Source: Candidatus Symbiopectobacterium endolongispinus (GTDB lineage: Bacteria; Pseudomonadota; Gammaproteobacteria; Enterobacterales; Enterobacteriaceae). Taken from it: a stretch of 64,000 nt of DNA. The stretch is from the NCBI RefSeq assembly GCF_018777385.1, contig NZ_JAFJYB010000002.1:310001-374000 (forward strand), in the 5' to 3' direction. The position numbers and the translations under genes are program-made. Under the pieces are notes generated by a model. It was not told the origin of the DNA. It did no database searches and worked only from the letters and a program-made list of their open reading frames with translations. The first letter of the stretch is position 1; each line of letters opens with the position of its first letter. Shown piece by piece: positions 50,820-59,158 of this stretch.

Positions 50820-52211
50820 GTGGGATATGCCACTATCAACCCGTATACGGGTGAAGTCATTAAAACGTTCCCCGACGCCACTGACGCAGAAGTCACTGAC
50901 GCCATCAGTCAAGCACACAACGCTTTCCTGGCATGGAAAGAAACCCCATTCTCCACCCGAGGGGCCATTCTACAAAAGGCCGCCACACTGCTGCGTCAAC
51001 ATAAAGAAGAAATGGCACGTCTGCTGACGCTGGAAATGGGCAAGCTGGTTGCAGAAGCACGGGCAGAAGTAGAGCTATCCGCCCAAATTTTCGAGTACTA
51101 CGTTAAACATGCGGAAGGATTGCTGGCCCCAGAAACGCTGCCGGTCGCCAACCCGAAAGAAGCTACCGCGCAGATCGTGCACGAACCGCTGGGCGTGCTG
51201 CTCGCTATCGAGCCGTGGAATTTCCCTTACTATCAGATCGCGCGCATCATCGCACCGCAGCTTTCTGCCGGTAACACTATTCTGTTGAAACATGCTTCCA
51301 ACGTGCCACAAAGTGCAGCCCGGTTTGAGAAACTGATGCACGACGCTGGCTTGCCTAAAGGAGAATTTACCAATCTGTATGCCACACGCAAGCACATCGA
51401 AATGATCCTCAACGATCCGCGCGTGCAGGGCGTAGCCTTGACCGGTTCGGAAGGCGCAGGTGCCACCGTTGCACAGCAGGCCGCACTTGCCCTGAAGAAA
51501 TCAACGCTGGAATTGGGTGGTGCCGACGCTTTCGTGGTGTTGAAAGACGCTGATTTGGAAAAAACCGTCAAGTGGGCCGTGTTTGGTCGCCACTGGAACG
51601 GCGGACAGGTGTGCGTCTCTTCCAAACGCATGATCATTGAAGATGCCGTGTATGACGCGTTTCTCGACCGCTATACCCAGGGCGTTGCTGCGTTGCGCAC
51701 AGGCGATCCGTTGGATGAAAACACCACGCTGGCCCCGCTCTCTTCCCAACAGGCGGCTGATGAAGTAAGACAGAAGATCCAACTGGCGGTGTCACACGGT
51801 GCAACGGCGCTGGAAGTGGGCCCGAAAGTGCCAACCCAGGGAGCCTTCGTACAACCGACTATACTTACCGACGTTACGCTGGATAATCCCGCCTATCATA
51901 TGGAGTTTTTTGGCCCGGTCTCTATGCTGTTCCGCGCTAAAGATGAAGATGATGCGGTACGTATTGCCAACGATTCACCGTTCGGTCTCGGTGGTTCTGT
52001 GTTCACCCGTAACGGCAAACACTGGGCTGAAGTTGCCGCTCGCCTGTCCACCGGGATGGTATACGTCAACCACCCAACCCGTGTGAAGGCCGATCTGCCG
52101 TTTGGTGGCATCCGCCGTTCTGGTTATGGGCGCGAACTGACCGGGCTGGGCATTAAAGAGTTTGTGAACCACAAACTGATTTCTGTTGTTGATATTGATG
52201 CTGAATTTTAA
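50820..52211 (+). CDS. NAD(P)+-dependent aldehyde dehydrogenase, succinate-semialdehyde type
   Basis: 463 aa from GTG 50820, chosen because a strong AGGAGG precedes it; longer in-frame starts lack a ribosome site. An aldehyde dehydrogenase resembling E. coli Sad (YneI). It has the cofactor-binding EPWNFPYYQIAR, GSEGAGATVAQQAA, the catalytic Glu in TLELGGADAF (family usually GGSD), the catalytic Cys in GGQVCVSSKRM and the C-terminal PFGGIRRSGYGRELTGLGIK. It is intact and appears to share a transcript with the next, broken, flavoprotein gene. Substrate assignment is by similarity only. Confidence 0.88.
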   Translation: MGYATINPYTGEVIKTFPDATDAEVTDAISQAHNAFLAWKETPFSTRGAILQKAATLLRQHKEEMARLLTLEMGKLVAEARAEVELSAQIFEYYVKHAEGLLAPETLPVANPKEATAQIVHEPLGVLLAIEPWNFPYYQIARIIAPQLSAGNTILLKHASNVPQSAARFEKLMHDAGLPKGEFTNLYATRKHIEMILNDPRVQGVALTGSEGAGATVAQQAALALKKSTLELGGADAFVVLKDADLEKTVKWAVFGRHWNGGQVCVSSKRMIIEDAVYDAFLDRYTQGVAALRTGDPLDENTTLAPLSSQQAADEVRQKIQLAVSHGATALEVGPKVPTQGAFVQPTILTDVTLDNPAYHMEFFGPVSMLFRAKDEDDAVRIANDSPFGLGGSVFTRNGKHWAEVAARLSTGMVYVNHPTRVKADLPFGGIRRSGYGRELTGLGIKEFVNHKLISVVDIDAEF

Positions 52212-52220
52212 GGAAATACC

Positions 52221-52749
52221 ATGAGCACCCTACGACTATTGGGCATCGCAGGCAGCCTGCGCCGCGCCTCTGCGCGCAGCGCAAGCCGCTCTGCCAGCGG
52301 ATACCACCCTTGAGATCGCCGATCTGCTGGATGTACCGTTCTACAATGCCGATCTGACCGAGATCCCCGCTGCCGTGCAGCGTATCGCGCGTCAGGCGCA
52401 ACAGGCTGACGGATTTGTCTTTGCCTGTACCGAGTACAACTACTCCGTGGCACCGGCTTTGAAGAACATCCTCGACTGGCTTTCACGTCTGCCAGACAGC
52501 CAGCCGCTGAGCGGCAAACCGGTGGCGCTGATGGGTGCAGGCGGCGGTATGGGAACGTCGCGTGCGCAGTATCACCTGCGCCAAAGCGCCGTATTCCTGA
52601 ATCTGCAACCGCTTAACAAGCCGGAAGTGTTCGCCAACGCTTTTGCTGGCGGTTTTGACGATCAGGGCAATTTGCATGACGAAAAAATTGCGGCACTGAT
52701 CGGCGAACAGATGAACACCTTGGTCGCGGCAATCAAAGCCACCCGCTAA
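52221..52749 (+). pseudogene. NADPH-dependent FMN reductase, short deletion
   Basis: A flavodoxin-fold reductase of about 180 aa, 9 bp after the dehydrogenase. ATG 52221 begins MSTLRLLGIAGSLRRAS, the phosphate-binding loop. The next codons (where SFN-like residues are expected) are missing and the frame is lost near 52275. The remainder (AADTTLEIADL-like, then ADGFVFACTEYNYSVAPALK and GAGGGMGTSRAQYHLR) runs in another frame to TAA 52747. The deletion hits the FMN-binding site, so the enzyme is dead. Confidence 0.82.
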
Positions 52750-52763
52750 TCAACGCATCACCA

Positions 52764-52794
52764 CCTGTACCGTTCTGATGAAAGACGGTACAGG
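52764..52794. terminator. Hairpin after FMN reductase gene
   Basis: CCTGTACCGT/ACGGTACAGG is a perfect 10-bp stem with an 11-nt loop between convergent genes, without a T tail. Confidence 0.55.
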
Positions 52795-52825
52795 CCTATT
52801 CCCACCCTTAACATCGTGCTTTTTG

Positions 52826-53125
52826 TTAACGCTGGTATAAATGCAGCATTTCGTTCGCCAACTCCCGCACCAATAATGACGTCATCAAGTGATCTTGCGC
52901 ATGCGCCATGATAGATGTCATCGGCACAACGGTTTCTCGTGCAACCAACTGCGTTTGAACCTGATGCGCCACTCTTGCAAACCGATCTGCGCTGGTCATT
53001 AACGCATTGGCTTGTTCAACCTGACCGTGACGTGCCGCTTGCAACGCCTCAAGACACAGGCTGCGTGATTCATCCGCATTGACAAGAATTTCCATTGCCG
53101 CTTCTTCTGCTTTAACCATCGTCAT
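52826..53125 (-). CDS. PTS lactose/cellobiose-family IIA protein, orphan
   Basis: 99 aa from ATG 53125 (MTMVKAEEAAMEILVNADES), three-helix IIA domain. The phosphorylated histidine is in ARVAHQVQTQLV and the conserved MAHAQDHLMTSLLVREL follows. It is intact. No IIB, IIC or glycosidase gene lies nearby, so it must either work with a distant permease or be a leftover of a deleted operon. Longer in-frame starts up to 53230 are weaker. Confidence 0.85.
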   Translation of the reverse strand: MTMVKAEEAAMEILVNADESRSLCLEALQAARHGQVEQANALMTSADRFARVAHQVQTQLVARETVVPMTSIMAHAQDHLMTSLLVRELANEMLHLYQR

Positions 53126-53423
53126 ACCACCCCTATTAGGCATTGAATCAAAACCGTGCTGTTTCACCCTCCTGGTCGCACTTACAGCACGCGTCCATCG
53201 CGCTGCCGTACTGCCAGACTCTGTGCACAAGGCTGTGTGGTTTTTTACCCTTTCTTTTTAGCAATATTGTATCTGTGCACAGGCATCGATAAATGTCCCA
53301 AATGGCACAAGACAGATTATCGCCGTATTTACGGCGACCCTCTGCCGAGCGTAAGGGATTAAAATTGATACCATAGCGATAGGAGATTTGAGCGTCTTTA
53401 ATAAAACGCGACTGCGTTTCAAT

Positions 53424-54318
53424 CTAAACGGCCATTTCTGCCTGAATATAGCGGACAAAGGTGGTGATTCTGGCGGGAACGTGACGCCGTTGCTTATAGA
53501 CAGCGTGAATACCTGCATCCTGCATCCTGCGTCGTGAAGTCTGGCAGCAAAGCCACTAAAGCGCCCTGATCCAGATAAGGTTCAACATCCCAGGCTGAAC
53601 GCAACAGCAGGCCTCGCCCATCCAGCACATAACGCATCACCACTTCGCCGTCGTTACTCGACAGGTTGCCTTCAGCTTTATGGCTAAACTCCTGACCGTC
53701 GCGGTAAAAGCGCCACATCGCATAATCACTTTCATACTGGCGCAACACCAGACAGTTATGCCCAGCCAAATCCGCCACCGTATGCGGGCTGCCTCTCTTG
53801 GCCAGATAGTCGGGTGAAGCACACAGAATACGATGGTTGGTGCGCAACTTGTGGGCAATCAGACGTGAATCAGGCGGCGTACCCACACGAATATCGATAT
53901 CGATACCCGCATCGAGCATATTGATGGGCTGACTCGACAGTTGCAGTTGTATCTCTAACTCCGGATGCAGCAAGGAGAACGCAGACACCAGCGGGGCTAT
54001 ATGACGGCGACCAAAGCCAAATGAGGCGTTTACCGTCAGCTTGCCGCGTAACGTCATTTGGCTACGGCTGACGGCATTCTCCAGTTCGGCGATATCATTG
54101 AGGATGGGAAGCGCGCCTTCACCGTAGAGTTGCCCTTCCAGCGTCAATTCTAAACGTCTGGTGGTGCGCTGAATCAGTTGCACGCCTAGTCGGTGCTCCA
54201 GCGCACTTAACCGTTTACTGATGGCGGGAAGAGATAGTCCCATTTCTCTGGCGCCCGCCGTCAGGCTGCCCAAAGCGACAATGCGACTGAAAAACAGCAG
54301 ATCGTTCACTTCCCGCAT
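53424..54318 (-). pseudogene. dmlR: LysR-family regulator DmlR-like, 7-bp duplication
   Basis: A LysR protein of about 295 aa starting MREVNDLLFFSRIVALGSLT. Winged helix 1-60, inducer domain with SFGFGRRHIAPLVSAFSLLH. Near the end TGCATCC is tandemly repeated (53514-53527 on the plus strand), shifting the last 33 codons (YKQRRHVPARITTFVRYIQA to TAG 53424). The protein as written stops about 30 residues early with a changed end, so activity could be partly kept. Divergent from dmlA as in E. coli dmlR-dmlA, hence the name. Confidence 0.82.
53514..53527. repeat. 7-bp tandem duplication in dmlR-like gene
   Basis: TGCATCC TGCATCC head to tail (GGATGCA on the coding strand). One copy restores the reading frame. 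Confidence 0.8.
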
Positions 54319-54428
54319 AGATTATTACCTTTAATTCAATAATAGCTTTCCCATTAGGCTTATTGTTCATCATTTTGACAAGAAATACACTCGTATGGGT
54401 CCGCTAATAGAAAAACAGGAATACCCTT

Positions 54429-55506
54429 ATGTCTGTACCGCGCTACAAGATTGCTGTCATCCCAGGAGATGGCATCGGAAAAGAAGTCATGCCGGAAGGC
54501 GTACGCGTTGTTACGCGCTCTGCTTCGCAATTTGGCATTGAATTACAATGGGAATGGTTTGATTTTGCCAGCGCCGACTACTATCTCAAGCACGGTAAAA
54601 TGTTGCCGGATAATTGGTTTGAGCTGTTGAAAGGTTTCGATTCTATCTATTTTGGTGCCGTAGGTTGGCCTGAAGTGGTACCCGATCATGTCTCGCTCCG
54701 GGGATCGCTGCTCAAATTCCGCCGCGATTTCGATCAGTACGTCAACTTGCGCCCGTGCCGCTTGATGCCCGGTGTCAAAGCCCCGCTTGCCAACCACAAC
54801 CCTGGCGATATTGATTTCTACGTGGTGCGCGAAAATACCGAAGGGGAATACTCCAGCGTCGGCGGCATGATGTTTGAAGGCACTGAGCGTGAGATAGTGA
54901 TGCAGGAAATCGTGATGACACGCGTCGGCGTCGATCGCATCCTGAAATTTGCCTATGAACTGGCGCAGAAGCGACCGCGCAAACATCTGACGTCTGCCAC
55001 CAAATAACGGTATTGCGATCACCATGCCATACTGGGACACCCGTGTTGCCGCTATGGGGCAGCATTACCCGGAGATGAAAGTCGACAAATTCCACATCGA
55101 TATTCTCACTGCCAATTTTGTGCTGCATCCAGACTGGTTTGACGTGGTGGTAGCCAGTAACCTGTTTGGCGATATCCTGTCCGATCTTGACCCCGCCTGC
55201 ACCGGTACTATCGGTATCGCACCTTCCGCCAACATCAACCCTGAGCGCACGTTCCCCAGCCTGTTTGAACCGGTGCACGGTTCTGCCCCGGATATCGCCG
55301 GCAAAGGCCTGGCCAACCCGATTGGTCAAATCTGGTGCGGTGCCATGATGCTGGAGCATCTGGGTCACGCAGAGGCGGGGGCCGCGATTTTACAGGCTAT
55401 CGAAACTGTGCTGACACAAGGTCCAACGCAGGCACCGTTAACCCGGGATTTGGGTGGCTGCGGTAATACAGAAACCTTAGGACGCGCAATTGCTGATGCG
55501 CTTTGA
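54429..55506 (+). pseudogene. dmlA: Tartrate / D-malate dehydrogenase, 2-bp deletion
   Basis: Isocitrate/isopropylmalate dehydrogenase superfamily, 359 codons once repaired. It oxidises D-malate (and tartrate) with NAD+. The start MSVPRYKIAVIPGDGIGKEV, substrate Arg region LRGSLLKFRRDFDQYVNLRP and VVRENTEGEYSSVGG are in frame 1. AAATAACGG near 55003 is two bases short of the expected coding sequence and gives TAA. The second part (DKFHIDILTANFVLHPDWFD, ASNLFGDILSDLDPACTGTI metal Asp residues, FEPVHGSAPDIAGKG) is intact in the other frame. Confidence 0.92.
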
Positions 55507-55524
55507 GGTTAGAATGTTAGACAT

Positions 55525-55551
55525 AAAAAAAGCCGTTTTCACGGCTTTTTT
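55525..55551. terminator. Bidirectional terminator shared by dmlA and the azuC-like gene
   Basis: AAAAAAAGCCGT/ACGGCTTTTTT with loop TTTC has T runs on both strands. It lies 18 bp after the dmlA stop and 15 bp beyond the azuC-like stop on the other strand. Confidence 0.88.
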
Positions 55552-55566
55552 ATTTTGCGATGACTA

Positions 55567-55644
55567 TCAGTACATAGCGCCCGGCGAAACATCTTTGTGG
55601 GCAAGAACATAAGCAGCCAGGATTCTTTTCAGTAAGTTACGCAC
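55567..55644 (-). CDS. azuC: AzuC-like 25-residue small protein
   Basis: GTG at 55644, 25 codons: RNLLKRILAAYVLAHKDV then SPGAMY. It aligns without gaps to E. coli AzuC as I remember that sequence (LRKILKSM, NNYCKT, FKDVPPGNMF): about 10 of 25 identical, including the C-terminal K-D-V-x-P-G-x-M signature. AzuC is made from the dual-function RNA AzuCR, associates with the membrane and activates glycerol-3-phosphate dehydrogenase. The gene has its own sigma70-like promoter, an adjacent perfect CRP site and a terminator, giving a transcript of about 180 nt. The ribosome site is weak (AAGG about 9 bp upstream). Confidence 0.7.
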   Translation of the reverse strand: MRNLLKRILAAYVLAHKDVSPGAMY

Positions 55645-55708
55645 GATTTTTGGCCTTTTTAACGTTACCGATAATGAAGTTGCAGGTGATGTTGTCTTCT
55701 ATTAACAG

Positions 55709-55737
55709 AGTGTACGCGCGTCATCGTCCAGACGCAA
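55709..55737 (-). promoter_or_regulatory. Sigma70-type promoter of the azuC-like RNA
   Basis: On the minus strand TTGCGT (55737-55732) and TACACT (55714-55709) stand 17 bp apart. The start point would be near 55702, about 60 nt before the GTG. Confidence 0.6.
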
Positions 55738-55739
55738 GT

Positions 55740-55761
55740 TTTTGTGATGTACATCACAAAA
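55740..55761. promoter_or_regulatory. Perfect CRP-cAMP binding site
   Basis: TGTGATGTACATCACA (55743-55758) is fully palindromic and matches TGTGA-N6-TCACA exactly. It abuts the -35 box of the azuC-like promoter. On the plus strand a TATACT at 55768-55773 could be a -10 for mdtG, with the site across its -35 position. Confidence 0.85.
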
Positions 55762-55990
55762 AAATTGTATACTTACTGTCACGTTCAGAAACTGGTGATA
55801 TTCACACGTGCAAATAGCTCATCTCGGCGCCCGTTATGTTATCGTATTAAAATATGAAGAACTTTTAATCACCTAGAGTGATAGTTTCCCAGCTGTCGCC
55901 GTGAAGGCAAGTTCGTTCAGCGGCCAATATCGCGCCGATATCGCTGTTTTACCCGTAACGCTGCCGCGCTGCGACGGCATGCAGGACGCC

Positions 55991-57185
55991 ATGGAAACCT
56001 GGAAACTCAACTTATACGCCGCCTGGGTGGGATGCTTTTTTACTGGCCTTGGCATGAGCCAGATTCTGCCGTTCCTGCCGCTCTATATTAAACAACTCGG
56101 CGTCACCGACCACGCATCTCTAAGTTTGTGGTCAGGGCTGATTTTCAGCTCTTCATTTCTGGTCTCGGCCATCGTCGCGCCGCTATGGGGGAGTCTGGCC
56201 GTTCGCAAAGGGCGCAAGCTGATGCTGCTGCGCGCCGCGCTGGGCATGGCTATCGTCATGGCGCTACAGGGCATGGCCAGCAACGTCTGGCATCTGTTTA
56301 TTCTGCGCACCTTGATGGGGTTAACCTCCGGCTATATTCCCAATGCCATGGCGTTGATCGCCTCACAAGTGCCGCGTGAAAAAAGCGGCTGGGCATTGGG
56401 CACACTTTCAACCGGTCAGGTGGCTGGCGTGATTATCGGCCCGCTGATCGGCGGCTTTCTCGCTGACCATGTCGGGCTGCGCGTCGTGTTCTTTATCACT
56501 GCCACCTTACTGTTCACGTGCTTTTTAATCACCTTGTTCACTATCAAAGAAGGGGGTGATCAAGGTGGCTAAAGCGAATCGCCTCAGTGGCAAAGCGGTG
56601 TTCTCTTCCCTGCCCTACCCGGCGCTGATCGTCAGCCTGTTTGTCACCACCATGATGATTCAGCTCGCTAACGGCTCCATCAGCCCAATACTGACGCTGT
56701 TTATTCGCGAACTCACGCCAGACACCAATAATCTCGCCTTTCTCAGTGGCGTGATCGCTGCCGTCCCCGGCGTTTCAGCTCTGCTGTCAGCGCCCCGATT
56801 GGGCCGTCTGGGCGACAAAATCGGCGCACATCGTGTCCTGATCGCCGCACTGGGAACCTGCGTGCTGCTCTTCTGTTTGATGTCCACCATCAGTGATTCG
56901 CTACAGTTGGGGATACTGCGTTTCTTGCTGGGCTTTGCCGATGGCGCACTGATGCCAGCCACACAGGCGTTACTCCTGAAATACAGCAGCCAGCAGGTGA
57001 CCTGGCGGATTTTTGGCTATAACCAGTCCTTTATGTATCTGGGCAACGTGGCAGGTCCGTTACTCGGCTCCAGCGTGTCCGCCATGATGGGATTTCGCTG
57101 GGTGTTCATCATCACGGCACTGCTGGTGTTAATGAATACGCTGCATATCGCCTGGCGCTTCCGACAAATTCCTACCAAACCCTGA
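55991..57185 (+). pseudogene. mdtG: MdtG-like MFS efflux transporter, G-run frameshift
   Basis: A 12-helix major facilitator of about 398 codons resembling E. coli MdtG (fosfomycin/deoxycholate efflux). ATG 55991 ([20 protein letters not shown]) has AGGA upstream. A G5 run at 56552-56556 (four expected) splits it after helix 6. The second half (VSLFVTTMMIQLANGSISPI, SAPRLGRLGDKIGAHRVLIA) is in the next frame from GTG/ATG near 56556. The loop 2-3 motif reads [10 protein letters not shown], where MdtG has LADRKGR, a second damaging change. Confidence 0.88.
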
Positions 57186-57328
57186 TAGCGCCGTCGTTAT
57201 CGCCTGGCGTAAATAACGTCAGGATTTATATACGGATTATTCATAAAACGCCCCTTTGACCTTGGCGACGGCCACCGTTCGGCAGTAGGATCGATAGCGG
57301 TTTTTTGTGGTCAACGAAGGAGGTTATT

Positions 57329-57535
57329 ATGTACACAGCGTATGACAGATACAGAAACCCGCTTGAAACGGGCTGTCGTGTAATGCAAAACGGTTCTCGT
57401 CTGGCGGGTACCATTGCCGCCATTCATGCAGACAAGCTGAAACGAGAAGACGTTCGTAAAACCAAATGCGTGCAGCTCAACGGGGTCAGCGAATACTTCT
57501 CCCATGATGAACTGATGCGTTTGGGCCGCGCATAA
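57329..57535 (+). CDS. Small conserved-looking protein, function unknown
   Basis: 68 aa from ATG 57329 with a strong AAGGAGG 7 bp upstream. It starts MYTAYDRYRNPLETGCRVMQ and is basic; GSRLAGTIAAIHADKLKRED and the end YFSHDELMRLGRA suggest a small beta-barrel-like domain. There is no signal or membrane segment. It is intact, stands alone after mdtG, and the ribosome site argues that it is expressed. I do not recognise the family. Confidence 0.65.
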   Translation: MYTAYDRYRNPLETGCRVMQNGSRLAGTIAAIHADKLKREDVRKTKCVQLNGVSEYFSHDELMRLGRA

Positions 57536-57601
57536 CACGGCTGCCATTTCCCTTCGGGCGTGTTACCGCGCCCGATGCACGACCTCTCCCGTCCTCCCCC
57601 A

Positions 57602-58287
57602 CTAAGGGTGATCGAACCAATCGCGGTTTTGCTCTGCTATCGGCGTGATCGAGTAGATCATCTCTTGCAGATGCTCGCGGATTGCCGCTTCTGCCGCATC
57701 AGGATCGTGTGCTTTCAGGCTGTTAAAAATCAGGTAGTGCTGCTTGATCAGATTCAGCGGTGGGGAAACCTGACTCAGACTGAGAAAGCGTACCCGGTCC
57801 ATGGTCGCTTTAATTGATTCGATGGTTTCCCACGCCAGTGGACACCTTGCCACCTGCGTCAGCAGTTGGTGAAAATCGTCATCCAGGCTTAGAAATTCGC
57901 GAATCTGCTCATTCTGTGCCGCCAATTCCTGCCGGTGCAGATTGTGCTCCAACACCAGTAATTGCTCATCGGTCCGAACTCTGCGGCCCGGCGCGCAATA
58001 GCACACTCCAGCGCCTAGCGAATAAAACGCGCGTCAGCCACCCGTTGTTCGGAAATTTTCATGACAAAAGTACCGCGCTGCGGCAGTACCTGCACCAGCC
58101 CCGCTTCAGCCAGTTTGAGAAACGCTTCACGTACCGGCTGGCGCGAAACGGAAAAACGGGTTGATATCTCTTTTTCTGACAGTAACTTGCCCGGCGGAAT
58201 CGCGCATTCCACGATATCCTTACGCGGGATACGATAGATTTGCTGGTTTACCGGCTCATTGCTGTTGATCTGAAAGGAAGTTTCCAT
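57602..58287 (-). pseudogene. rspR: GntR-family regulator RspR (YdfH-like), amber plus frameshift
   Basis: A FadR-subgroup GntR repressor of about 228 aa, like E. coli RspR, which controls rspAB. The start [20 protein letters not shown] and winged helix ([20 protein letters not shown]) end at TAG 58015-58017, in FIR-stop-ALECAIARRAA where Glu or Gln is expected. A frameshift near 57980 follows. The FCD effector domain (LDDDFHQLLTQVARCPLAWE, VRFLSLSQVSPP) is in another frame. The rspA homologue stands 2 kb downstream on the same strand, supporting the name. Confidence 0.87.
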
Positions 58288-58389
58288 ACATCGCTTTTTA
58301 CTATTCGAAAGTATTACTCGTCATGATACATGCTAATGCTTTGCCTACCCTCCTTTTCCATCATATTTTTCTCGGCGCTAAACGTAAAA

Positions 58390-58416
58390 AACGTTATCCG
58401 CAGTGCGGATAACGTT
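58390..58416 (-). terminator. Intrinsic terminator downstream of the hexuronate cluster
   Basis: A 12-bp stem AACGTTATCCGC/GCGGATAACGTT with a 3-nt loop, followed on the minus strand by TTTTTT. It lies at the end of the rspA-uxaC-uxuB string. Confidence 0.78.
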
Positions 58417-58437
58417 AGAAGTTGCTGAAAAACAGCC

Positions 58438-58545
58438 TTACTCCGTGCATCATTCCCGCGAAGGCGGGAATCTCTTGCTGAAGAAACGCATTTATTCTCA
58501 CAGAGATCCCCGGCTTTCGCCGAGGATGACGAGGGAGGAAGTGAC
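58438..58545 (-). repeat. Dispersed two-hairpin repeat, copy B
   Basis: CATTCCCGCGAAGGCGGGAA and CCCCGGCTTTCGCCGAGG hairpins flank AGAAACGCAT. It is the reverse complement of copy A at 38938-39020, with a better preserved CATTCCCGCG half. Confidence 0.82.
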
Positions 58546-58570
58546 TTTATCATCAGTCTGAAAACAGGAA

Positions 58571-59158
58571 TTACCAAACCAGCGTGCGCAGCGTCTGCTT
58601 CACCCCATGCTGAAGCAGTGACTGGTAGTAGCGGGTCACTGTCGTGACAAATTCACGCTGCTGCGGCAAGTCTTGTCCAAAGATAGCCTCCAGCCCCAGC
58701 AATGCCTGTACGCGGGCTTCTCCTTGAGCACTGTTACGCACCACATCAGCCAGCACATCACGCAACGGATCGCTGATATCAATCGTGTTCCCTTGCTCAT
58801 CCACGCCGCCGACATAGCGCATCCACCCGGCCACACCGAGCTCCAGCATGTCAAAACGGCTGCCGTGCGCCAGATGCCAGCGAATCGAATCCAGCATACG
58901 CTGTGGCAGTTTCTGCGAGCCGTCCATGGCAATTTGCCAGGTACGGTGCTTCAACGCACGGTTGCGGTAACGCTGCAATAGTGCGTCGGCGTAAGCCGCC
59001 AGATCGACCCCCTGCGTGCGCAGCGTGGGAGCCTGCTCTTGCAGCATCAGGTGATGTGCCGCTTTGACTAACGCCTCATCCTGCATACAGTCGCTGATGT
59101 GCGCATAACCAGCCAGATAACCGAGATACGCCAGGAAGGAGTGGCTGCCATTCAACAT
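58571..59158 (-). pseudogene. uxuB: Fructuronate reductase (UxuB-like), C-terminal remnant fused to uxaC
   Basis: About 195 C-terminal codons of a mannitol-dehydrogenase-family enzyme that reduces fructuronate. The active-site-region motif LNGSHSFLAYLGYLAGY survives, followed by the helical C-domain (MLDSIRWHLAHGSRFDMLEL, AGWMRYVGGVDEQG). The NAD-binding N-terminal 290 residues are deleted and the sequence joins uxaC in frame at about 59158. No functional enzyme can result. Confidence 0.88.
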
